Positions 55,786-64,000 of a stretch of 64,000 bases of DNA are shown here, piece after piece. The position numbers and the translations under genes are program-made. Source of the stretch: Primulina eburnea (lineage: Eukaryota > Streptophyta > Magnoliopsida > Lamiales > Gesneriaceae); contig NC_133101.1 in assembly GCF_022965805.1 (NCBI RefSeq), positions 43,065,642 through 43,129,641 of the forward strand, read 5' to 3'. Every line of letters starts with the position of its first letter. Position 1 is the stretch's first letter. Under the pieces are notes generated by a model. That model worked only from the letters and a program-made list of their open reading frames with translations, did not search any database and was not told where the DNA came from.

Positions 55786-56529
55786 TTATCTGCAGAGGAG
55801 ACTCTTTCGACTGATGTCTCCTCTTCCCACAATCTCCCGTATGATATGGAATTTCCTCAATACATGTTTGGATCGCTGATGAGACCTTGGTTCCTTTGCT
55901 TGCGCAATGGCACCAGTGTTGTCGCAGTACGACGGGACTGGATCAACTCCATTATGAATAACGTCTAACACTTGAACGAAATTCCTCATCCAAACATCCT
56001 CTTTGGCTGCATCAGATGCAACAATGTATTCAGCTTCAATGGTAGAATCCGCAACGGTGTCTCGCTTGGAACTTTTCCAAGAGACAGCCGCACCATTTAG
56101 CATTAATACAAAACCAGAGACCGATTTCGAATCATCTACGTCACATTGGAAGCTAGAATCAGTGTAGCCTTCCAATTTCAATTCTCCACCCCCATAAACC
56201 ATGAACAAATTCTTAGTACTTCTCAAGTACTTAAGAATATCTTTCACGGCCTTCCAATGCATTGGACCAGGGTTCGCCTGATATCTGCTTGTAACACTCA
56301 GAGCGTAAGCAACATCAGGACGTGTTGATATTATACCATACATGATACTACCAATGGCTGACGCATATGGAATACGTGTCATCATCTCTATCTCTTCATC
56401 AGTATTGGGACACATAGCTTTAGATAGAGTAATACCATGACACATTGGTAAGTATCCTCTCTTGGACTCTTCCATAGAGAATCGTTTTATAATGGTATCG
56501 ATATATGTGGCTTGGGTGAGCCCCAACAT
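55786..56529 (-). pseudogene. pol: Reverse transcriptase end and RNase H (copia J)
   Basis: 247 codons. LTQATYIDTIIKRFSMEES, IPYASAIGSIMYG, RPDVAYALSV, then RNase H with GYTDSSFQCDVDDSKS (first Asp), AEYIVASDAAKE (Glu), CDNTGAIAQAKEP and HQRSKHVLRKFH. The frame shifts at SRKSLLCR, where C has SIDKVGSADNVANPLTK, and the last 40 residues of the domain are out of frame. Confidence 0.87.
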
Positions 56530-57160
56530 CCTTTTGATCTATCTCTATAGATTTGTATTCCTAATATATAGGATGCTCCACCCATGTCCTTTATGGAGAA
56601 TTTACTGGCTAACCATACTTTAGTTGATTGCAATAATCCTACATCATTCCCAATGAGCAGAATATCATCAACATAAAGTACTAGGAATGTCACTGCACTC
56701 CCACTAACTTTCTTGTACACACATGGTTCCTCAGGATTCTTAGCAAAACCAAACTCTTTGATAGTGCTATCAAATCTGAGGTTCCAACTCCTTGACTCCT
56801 GCTTGAGACCATATGTTGATCTCTGAAGTTTGCATACTTTATGCTCACTTCCTACTGATGTGTATCCCTCAGGTTGAAACATATAAATTTCTTTTTGATG
56901 TCTCCATTGAGGAATGCAGTCTTTACATCTATTTGCCATATCTCATAGTCATACCATGATGCTATGGCTAGTAGTATTCTAATGGACTTAAACACAACAA
57001 CTGGTGAAGAAGTTTCCTCATAGTCAACTCCTTGTCTTTGAGTATAACCTTTTGCAACCAGTCTTGCTTTGAAGGTCACTACCTTCCCATCCGCCCCAAT
57101 CTTTCTTTTGTAGATCCATTTGCATCCTATGGGAACGATTCCCTCAGGTGGATCCACCAA
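56487..57160 (-). pseudogene. pol: Reverse transcriptase fingers and palm (copia J)
   Basis: Two frames. The upstream one (57160-56852) has PIGCKWIYKRKIGADG, FKARLVAKGYTQRQGVDYEE and DVKTAFLNGDIKK. The downstream one (56939-56487) has IYMFQPEGYTS, STYGLKQESRSWN, EEPCVYKKVSGS and the catalytic YVDD (about 56664-56675). The shift between them is at the AFLNGDI block near 56900. A further shift near 56510 separates it from RNase H. Confidence 0.87.
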
Positions 57161-57163
57161 TGT

Positions 57164-57502
57164 CTAGACTTGGTTTGAATACATAGAGTCCATTTCTGAC
57201 TGCATGGCTTCAAGCCATTTGGTTGAATCAGTATCAGATATTGCTTCTTTGAAATTCATTGAATCACATCCAACACCAGACTCAACATGACCTTGTTCAT
57301 GAAGAAGCATATATCTTGCAGGTGGTCTAATAACACTAACAGACCTTCTAGGAGCTTGTACTTCAACTACTGGTTGTTGGTGATTAGGTTCAACTACTAT
57401 AGTTGAGGGAGTATCTTGAATTTCTTCAAGTTCTATCATCTTGCCTTTTCTATCTAATAGAAACTCCTTTCCCAAAAAGGTGGCATTTCTTGAAACAAAC
57501 AT
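57164..57502 (-). pseudogene. pol: Integrase-RT linker (copia J)
   Basis: SRNATFLGKEFLLDRKGKMIELEE, an acidic Gln/Val/Pro-rich linker, PRRSVSVIRPPARYMLL and AISDTDSTKWLEAMQSEMDSM, the last being the usual lead-in to copia reverse transcriptase. A TAG lies between this and the next fragment (57161-57163). Confidence 0.84.
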
Positions 57503-58269
57503 TTTGCTTCATTGGGATGATAGAAATAATATCCAACAGAATTCTTTGGATATCCTACAAAGTAGCACAAAGTGGATCTACTATCCAATTTGTCTCCCAC
57601 TGTCTGCTTCACGTAAGCAGGACATCCCCATATTCTCATGTAAGAATATTTTAGAGTTTTACCCATCCATATCTCATATGGTGTTTTATCCACTGCTTTA
57701 GTATAGACATTATTCAACAACATTGCCGCAGTTTCAATCGCAAAGCCCCAAAACGATGTAGGCAATTTAGTGAATCTCATCATTGATCGAACCATGTCCA
57801 ACAAGGTTCTCTTACAATGTTCAGAAACACCATTAAATTGTGGTGTTGCTGTGGAGTCCACTGCGAGAGAATCACATTCCCATTTAGATAACCCAAAAAT
57901 TCAGCACTAAAGTATTCTCCACCTCGATCAAATCGAAGTGCTTTACTACTTCTCTCTAGCTGATTTTCTATTTCAGATCTGAATTCTTTGAACTTTTCAA
58001 ATGCTTCAGATTTGTGTTTCATAAATATAAACATATCCAAACCTCGAATGATCATCAGTAAGGATAACGAAGTAGGATCGCCCATATTTTGTGCTAACAC
58101 TTAGCGGGCCACAAACGTCTGTGTGGATCAAATCCAGTAGACCATGCGCACGTTCCACGTTTCCATTGAATGGAATCTTGGTCATTTTTCCTTTTAGACA
58201 GGATTTACAAGCATGTAGAGAATTTATGTCTAACGAGTCAAACATGTCTTCTCCCACTAGTTTGTGCAT
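57454..58269 (-). pseudogene. pol: Integrase (copia J)
   Basis: Three overlapping frames. 58269-58006: HKLVGEDMFDSL, CKSCLKGKMTKIPF (zinc Cys pair), LIHTDVCGPLSVSTK (first Asp), YVILTDDHSRFGYVY. 58100-57780: FEKFKEFRSEIENQL, LRFDRGGEYFSAEF (second Asp). 57861-57454: NGVSEHCKRTLLDMVRSM (Glu), KLPTSFWGFAIETA, KTPYEIWMGKTLKY. The breaks fall at about 58030 and 57800. Confidence 0.86.
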
Positions 58270-59105
58270 CCTTCTTTGGAAATACGACCTAGTCTAGCGT
58301 GCCATATTTGTGTGGGATTTGGATCATCTAACTTTCTTTTGTTGTTGAAATAGCGTGTACTTGGACATTCACTTATTATTTCCAGAACATTTCTGGCGCA
58401 TATAATTTCTTATGTCCGGACTTCTTGCAGTGAAATAAATATATTCTGACTTATCAGGCTTTGTAGGCCCTTTAAGTGTCCTTCAGAGTTTGCCTCTTAT
58501 TGAGATTGTTTTTCTTGTGAAGGACAGAACATTTCTTTCCCTTACCTTGTGGGCTATTTTTCGTCTGACGAGAGGCCCATTAGAAAAACAACAATTCCCT
58601 GTTTTATGGTGATCTAATAAGTTATAAGCGTATTGACTAGCTCTTCAAGGCTATCATCCATCTTATTCAAATTGAAGTTCACCATAATCCCGTCAAATGA
58701 GGAAGAGAGAGACAACAAATTGATGTAATCTAGTAACTCGTTAGGAATCACATATTCCAAGCCCACCACATATTCAATAAGCACAGTCATATGTACACCA
58801 CGCTCATGGGCCAAAGCCCCATCTTGCATACGTGTAGTCATGAGCTTTTAAAAGTGGTGTGCATCATGTACGAGTTTCACGCACCATGCAACTCTTGCAT
58901 GTGTATTTGAATGTCAGCAGCATTCAACATTTCCTCAAACTGTCCCTACAGTTCATTTGACATAGAAGCGAGCATGTTACACTTTAGCTTGCATACTATG
59001 GTCCTATCATCTTGCATGCTTTGTCAGTTCAACAAGACTGACATTAGTGTGTATGCTATTTTCTCTGAATTCAGAACAATTTTCCCAACCAGTCTTGAAA
59101 ATTAG
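58270..59105 (-). pseudogene. gag: Gag, zinc knuckle and protease relics (copia J)
   Basis: Very decayed. 58614-58841 still reads DGALAHERGVHMTVLIEYV, a gag stretch ending LNKMDDSLEELVNTLI. At 59040-59100 the minus strand resembles the NWLRNLEIVLNSE region of C. The protease and knuckle interval (58300-58600) is collapsed to fragments, with no D-T/S-G motif found. No gag start codon corresponds to C's at 50186. Confidence 0.7.
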
Positions 59106-61053
59106 ATTCGATTAGCTTGTTAATAATAAAAATTGATTACGTGACGAAATCGAAAATGTACTGATACGGAAACAGAATAATGGTTGCTGATTATTTTAAA
59201 AAATTTTAAGATATAAAATATGGATTTTATTTTATAAATCTCCCTCCCACTATTTTGACATTTTCACCACCCTCTGATGAAAAAGGGAAATCGTATTTCC
59301 TTCGTGGGCACGTAGAGTCCAATTAGCCAATTATAATCCCGAATAATATCAGCCAATTATAATTTCTAAAAGGTAGAATCCAATTGCATCCCTATGCAAC
59401 CTCCGCGTGTTTTGCCTCACGTTTAATAAGGACCCAATAATATGACGCCGTTTATTTTCGCGTGTCAAACCAACCCATCAATGTTGAATTGTAATAGACG
59501 GTCGCCATGAGTTCCCCCAATAATATGAGCCGAAGTCATGAGAGTTCCACTCAATTCACATCATATGTCCGGTGGAAATCACAGGTTTCCGGCGTACAGG
59601 CCTCCCCAATAATATGAGCCAGACACTGTCCGCGGGTAGCGATCAACATGCAACCACGGTTGATGGAAGGCAAGGAAAAATTAAACTCTTTTAATTTTTA
59701 CTTATTCGGTTTGATATAAATTTTGAATCATATTCAAAATGAGGGATTTTAATTAAAAATTGTCTCATCATTTTAATTTAAAAACGCGTGCCACGAGTTT
59801 GTATGTTTGCCGGATCCATGCAACTATATTATCTAATAATATACATACATGCATACTACTATATATCGCATATATCATAATATAGCATTCAACAATAAAT
59901 AAGGATGATCGATCGCCAACACTATTAGATCCATGTGAGCCATACATGGATCCAGGTCCAAACCTAGGTGAATGCAGGGATGCAAATGCAACTATTACAA
60001 GAGCTTCCAATATTTTACATGTCTTCATCTCGTTCATCGGGCCCACCATCTTCCAGTCTTGATCTCCCACTATTTCTAATAATTACATTTAAATAGCCAT
60101 GGCACATAAGGGATACATCTCATGGGGGTGGGAACGGGCCATAAACCAGGCCCACTTTAATAATATCAAATATTATAAAAAGAATAAAAACAGTAAAATA
60201 TCCTAACATACACCTAACACATTGGTCAAGGCTCTCGATCATCCTCCATGCATTTAATATCAAATATTAACATCAATTAATTAAACAATTTAATTAATTG
60301 ATAAATCATATATCTAATAATTTTATCACTAACCACCACAATTATTAAAGAATTTAATAAATTAAATAAACTCCTTTATTTAATTTCCAATTAAATCAAT
60401 AATAATTGATTTCTTATAAAACTCATTTTTACCATAAATAATTAAAATCATATTCTAATTATTTATTTTACAAGAAAATTATTAATTTTCCAAAAATTAA
60501 TTTTCAAAAAGAAAAATTGAATCAATTTCAAAAATATCAATTTTACCCAAAATTTTGAAAAATCAGAAAATTGCACCATGGGCCAAAGAATTCAAGCCCG
60601 AGACGATCCCGGGTAGCCGCCCTCGCTGCCCGCCCACTGCCCGAACGTTTCGGGCAGTGGCGGCAGCCCCTGTGCGCTCAGGGAGCGCACAGGTGCGCGC
60701 GGCGCTGCGCGCTGGCGGGCAGGACACCTGGCGCGCTGCGCGCTGGCGTCCGCACGCCTGGCGCGCCGCGCGGCGCCGCCTGCGCGCGGGCGTCCTACGC
60801 CGCGCGCGCGCAGAGCGCTGCCGTGCTGCGCGGGCGTCCCACGCCGCGCGCGCCCGCTGCGGGCTGCCGTGCGCGTCCCTGCGCACACGACTGCCCGGAA
60901 CAGTTCCGGGCATATTAAATAATTTTTTTTTTCTTTTTTTTTTGTTCTGAAAAACAATAATTTTCGTGGTGCTAAATTTTTTGAAAAATTTTCTTGTGTA
61001 GTTAGAAATAAATTATTCAATATAATTTAAATCATACGTTTCAGAAAACCTAA
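59106..61053 (-). other. Long leader between 5' LTR and gag (copia J)
   Basis: 1.95 kb without a gene. It shares blocks with C's leader, including two ccaataatatgagccga-type motifs at about 59517 and 59605 beside gacggtcgccatgagttcc. The 59900-60310 part parallels C 50958-51370. A GC-rich block at 60591-60915 stands out and is listed separately. Confidence 0.75.
60591..60915. repeat. GC-rich, CpG-dense block with inverted repeats (copia J leader)
   Basis: About 325 bp rich in gcgcgc and cgccgcgcg motifs within AT-rich surroundings. The edges are inverted repeats, ctgcccgaacgtttcgggcag near 60638-60658 and ctgcccggaacagttccgggca near 60890-60911. Open frames of over 110 codons exist on several frames at once because stop codons are rare in GC-rich DNA; I do not read them as genes. 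Confidence 0.8.
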
Positions 61054-61064
61054 CTCTGATACCA
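61054..61064 (-). other. Primer-binding site, tRNA-iMet (copia J)
   Basis: Minus strand TGGTATCAGAG, one base from the 5' LTR. Confidence 0.9.
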
Positions 61065-61497
61065 CTGTTGGATCTCGGTTTTCTACAAGCCCAAACGCAG
61101 TGGAAGTTTTAAAATTTTTATTTTATTTTGACAATCAAAATATATATGTTTGAGCGCTCGTATGATTTTAACAAATTAAACATCCATAGGGTGTAAAGAA
61201 TTATACCTTTGTGAATTAAATCACTTGGCTCCAACTAATCCGGTATGAACGGATTAGCTCTTGATGAATCCCTACGAACTTTCTTCGATTCTTCTAATTA
61301 GGTCCACGACTAGAAGATTTGTTCCTCTTCCAATTTGCACTAGAAAATTGGAAGAAGTTTTGCGTAGGAGAAAATTATTTGAGAGACGGCTCAATCTTTC
61401 TTTTTCCCAAAAATTGGTGGCCGAAAATTCTTTCTTTTGAGAATGAAATTCTCGTGAGGTTTGTGGGTTGGTGGGCTAGGGTTGACCTATCAACCTT

Positions 61498-61507
61498 TAT
61501 TTATAAA
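61498..61507 (-). promoter_or_regulatory. TATA box, J 5' LTR
   Basis: TTTATAAATA on the minus strand; counterpart of 54061-54070 and the copy placed to drive J. Confidence 0.62.
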
Positions 61508-61684
61508 TAAAATATAAACTAATTACATAATTAACCTTAATAAACTTGATTTAATTAATTGGGCTAGTCCAACTAGTTTAATTAATTTAATCAAAGCCTA
61601 TTAAAACTTTAATTATTTTAATATGTTGGACTTGTACCCCTACAAGCCCATTAAACATATTATCCACCATATTTAATTTATTAA

Positions 61685-62017
61685 TTAATAAACTGAACCT
61701 TTGAGCTTAATAAATTAAATACATTATAAATTCAACATTTGAATTTAATATTTAAATTATAAATTCAACTCCTTGAATTTTATCACCTCCAAAATTTAAT
61801 ATTTAATAAACCCAACTTTTGAGTTTAATAAATTAAATTATCAAATTTCATAAATTCAACTCCTTGAATTTATTTTCTCCAAATTTCATAAATTCAACTT
61901 CTTGAATTTACTATATCATAAATTCAACTCCTTGAATTTATTTTCTCAAAATTTAGTTATCATAAATTCAACTACTTGAATTTACTATATTATAAATTCA
62001 ACTCCTTGAATTTATTC
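61685..62017. repeat. TAAATTCAACTCCTTGAATTTA hairpin array (J 5' LTR)
   Basis: Same array as 54247-54579, unchanged in unit number. Confidence 0.87.
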
Positions 62018-63110
62018 TCTCAACGGGAACAAACGATCCAGTGCTTGTTTGACCCTCAATGGTTCAGGGATACAGCTAGCCGTGAGTTCACAACTCTTTG
62101 TGATTCAGGACATAATCCTTTATTCGGGCTTACCCTAGTTAGCCCCATTATTTTCATCAACACTTTGATCAAGAATGTCAGAACTCATTTCTGATTGCAC
62201 TCATCGGATCATGGTAAGAGCGTCTAGTAGCATCGCCCCATGATCCCCTAGGTATCACTGATAGTGCCTGCAAGAACCAGTCGATTATGATTAACGTACA
62301 GTACGGTCCCTTCATCTCATATATCCCGATCGAATCTGCAACCATTGGTTCATCGAGGGTTGCATATTAATTCGATAACTATATGATAACTTTAATAGTG
62401 GCATCGCATGTACTATTCAGAGAACTCCTTCTCCAATGTACATCTCATACTCTGGCCAGAGATTCCATGCACTATTATTACATAAGATCACATAGGATAT
62501 CCACACCCGCAGGTGAGCGGTGAATCCCCGACTACAATGCACTGGCTCCTATATGTGTCGCAACTATACCCAACCTCGCCACCTGATGACTCTCCTGGAG
62601 CCGGTAAACGAGTCAAAGCACAGCCCTAGCATATAGAGCCTCAGTGTTGTCCCGGGTCGTAAGGACTAATGGTGTACAATCATAACCACGGACTTATCCT
62701 CTCGATGAATGATAACTACTTGGAAAATCCGAGGGAGGGTTGTTCGGTATAATCATCATATGACTACCCATCTGTATGTTTGGAATATGCCCTTACCAAG
62801 AAACGCAGTACACAACATCACAGATGCTAGTCTCGAGCTCAAGCGACCTTTATCCATGTTTTAGGCGGCTGAATCGACTAGGAACGAATTTAGAATATGC
62901 AGTGTTTACAAATGAGTTTCAACATCGAATTACGATTCATTTGTATTAAAGCATAATCAAGGACTTTATCTATGCTGCTTGCATGGGTATACAGATAAAG
63001 TATTACGAAACCATTAAAAGTTAAATTATATTAAAATAAAGATTGTTTATTTCACTTGAGTCAATAAATTCCCTAGCCAACCGTTGGCTTGCAGGGCATC
63101 TACTCTAACA

Positions 63111-63115
63111 CTGTT
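63111..63115. repeat. Target-site duplication of J, right copy (ctgtt)
   Basis: Matches 53624-53628. Confidence 0.93.
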
Positions 63116-63350
63116 TAGAATATACAGTATTCCAAATATGAGTTTCATGATACTCATCATATGAGCATCTCATATTCTTTCTACTATTTGTATATTCAAG
63201 GGCTTTATCTATGCAACTAGCATGGGTATACAGATAAATATGTGTCAAAATTAAGTATTTGAAATATTATTAAAATAAAGATTGTTTATACATAGAGTTT
63301 CATTGTGAACACTCGGCCAACACTTGGCTCGACGTGCACCTACTCTAACA
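63116..63350 (-). repeat. 5' LTR of copia C, end portion
   Basis: Continues C's LTR after J (tagaatatacagtattcc onwards, as at 19189-19417) and ends ctctaaca at 63350, the true LTR terminus. Confidence 0.92.
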
Positions 63351-63408
63351 AGAAATAGACAGGAAAGACGTACGAAAACACGAATTATGTGCGAGGACAG
63401 AATACTTT

Positions 63409-63616
63409 GCGCATATGCGCGAAGGTGGCAGAAGACCTCGCGCACATGCGCGAGCAGTGTGCGCGCATGTGCGCAAGGGTACCTGAGAGTTGTGAAGAAA
63501 ACCTCGCGCATATGCGCAGAAGATGTGCGCGCATATGCGCGAGCTGCTGTGATGCTACGTGCCGAGACTTTGTGTCTCGCGCATATGCGCCGATGGTAGT
63601 CGCGCATATGCGCGAG
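63409..63616. repeat. CGCGCATATGCGCG palindrome array (LTR L)
   Basis: About eight units, including perfect 14-bp palindromes cgcgcatatgcgcg near 63533 and 63601, plus gcgcacatgcgcg and gcgcgcatgtgcgca variants. Confidence 0.88.
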
Positions 63617-63662
63617 ACGTGCAGTGCAAAGAATAAGCCACGTTTTGTTGAGGCATGCATTG

Positions 63663-63671
63663 ATATATATA
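63663..63671 (+). promoter_or_regulatory. TATA-like stretch, LTR L
   Basis: atatatata about 50 bp after the array, aligned with E's tatatataaa. Confidence 0.6.
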
Positions 63672-64000
63672 CATTTTCATTCCATCAGCTGAGAAACAAA
63701 AAAAGGAAAGCATGGAGGAATTTTCGGAAGTTTATAATTTTCACGATAGGAATTTGAGTGTTGTGAGAAGTCCGTCCGCCAGAATTTTAAGCCGACTTCA
63801 GTACCGAGCTCCTAACGACGACAGCTACAACATGACGTAAGTTTTGTTACGTTTTGATATGATTTGAAATTATGATACTGCCAGAATCAGATACGATTGA
63901 TATATGTTGTTCTTACAATATCACACATCGTATAATCGAAACCGGATCAAAGAACAGATACCGTATGAAATTATTATGAATTTTCAGAATTGATTTGATT

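Larger units (their letters stand above)
53629..63110 (-). mobile_element. Ty1/copia element J, full length, coding-defective
   Basis: 9482 bp with LTRs of 2050 bp (53629-55678) and 2045 bp (61066-63110), both tgttggatctcgg...ctctaaca, perfect ctgtt duplications, primer-binding site and polypurine tract. Comparing the LTRs by eye I find about a dozen substitutions and one short indel (acatctctatg versus aatatg near 55350/62783). The internal 5.4 kb has the copia order but at least seven frame breaks, no recognisable intact protease, and no gag start. Confidence 0.94.
61066..63110 (-). repeat. 5' LTR of copia J
   Basis: 2045 bp, aligned end to end with 53629-55678. Confidence 0.94.
18621..63350 (-). 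mobile_element. Ty1/copia element C, host of nested insertions B/K, E/F, I and J
   Basis: The pieces are 18621-19417 (3' LTR part), 19418-19974, 37415-39082, 48926-51965 (internal) and 51966-53628 plus 63116-63350 (5' LTR). Read right to left they give LTR, primer-binding site, long leader, gag, zinc knuckle, protease, integrase, reverse transcriptase, RNase H, LTR, in the copia order. The domain sequence resumes across the B and J insertions with only the duplicated target bases added. About 35 integrase codons are missing across the E/F block. C inserted into LTR L; agaaa (63351-63355) would be its right target duplication. Sequence of C actually present is about 8 kb. Confidence 0.9.
63351..64000 (+). 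mobile_element. Gypsy LTR L (E-related), interrupted by C and the window end
   Basis: Aligns with E's LTR from about 46930 to 47600: the array, then gaataagccacgtt versus ggatgagccatgtg, then atgcat...tatatata, tttcatt, and agctacaa(c/g)..tgatgtaagtt-like sequence. It starts in mid-LTR, so C was inserted here; agaaa (63351-63355) is C's presumed target duplication. No LTR end and no coding sequence are in view. Confidence 0.85.

Noticed and set aside
60555..61020. Overlapping open frames of 115-142 codons on both strands, Arg/Ala-rich
   Set aside because: They arise from the stop-poor GC-rich block in J's leader; several frames are open at once, there is no family similarity, and C's leader lacks them.
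1..64000. Endogenous pararetrovirus or host protein-coding genes
   Set aside because: All reverse transcriptase sequences are followed or preceded by integrase and bounded by LTRs; no movement protein, coat protein or non-transposon gene family was recognised.

Overview
This is plant nuclear DNA made up, as far as I can read, entirely of LTR retrotransposons nested inside one another. I see no host gene, tRNA, rRNA or CRISPR array. The evidence for a plant is chromodomain-bearing Ty3/gypsy polyproteins of the Tekay/Del type, Ty1/copia polyproteins with 2-kb LTRs, primer-binding sites that all match the 3' end of plant initiator Met tRNA (TGGTATCAGAGC), AT-rich spacers, and CpG-rich minisatellites in the LTRs. 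A large, repeat-rich (probably eudicot) genome is the natural reading; I cannot name the species.

I resolve twelve elements, lettered A-L. The outermost sequence is L, a gypsy LTR (63351-64000). Copia C (minus strand) sits in L and is now scattered over 18621-19974, 37415-39082, 48926-53628 and 63116-63350. Inside C lie four further insertions. (1) Gypsy LTR I (17779-18620) is in C's left LTR. I carries G (10719-17778, minus), G carries D (4071-10718, minus), D carries H (LTR 1879-4070, minus), and H carries A (1-1878, minus, cut by the window edge). (2) Gypsy B (19975-37414, plus, target duplication cttga) is in C's RNase H region, and B carries gypsy K (25535-32675, minus, duplication tgatg) in its pol gene. 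(3) A damaged pair, F (39083-41151, plus) and E (41152-48925, plus), is in C's integrase region; a deletion removed most of F, the front of E's 5' LTR and about 35 codons of C. (4) Copia J (53629-63110, minus, duplication ctgtt) is in C's right LTR.

The gypsy elements encode the usual single-frame order gag, protease, reverse transcriptase, RNase H, integrase, chromodomain. The copia elements have gag, protease, integrase, reverse transcriptase, RNase H. K is the best preserved: its LTRs differ at only four of 1245 positions by my count, and one frameshift separates gag-protease from RT-RH-integrase. B is open through pol apart from lesions at the gag/protease junction and the K insertion. 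D, E, G, C and J are coding-dead.

The most unusual patterns are these. Several unrelated LTR families carry arrays of short self-complementary units, mostly just upstream of a TATA box. A hairpin next to the polypurine tract is conserved in five gypsy elements. Copia J has nearly identical LTRs but heavily broken genes, suggesting mobilisation in trans. The seven-deep nest makes a precise prediction of what lies left of the window.
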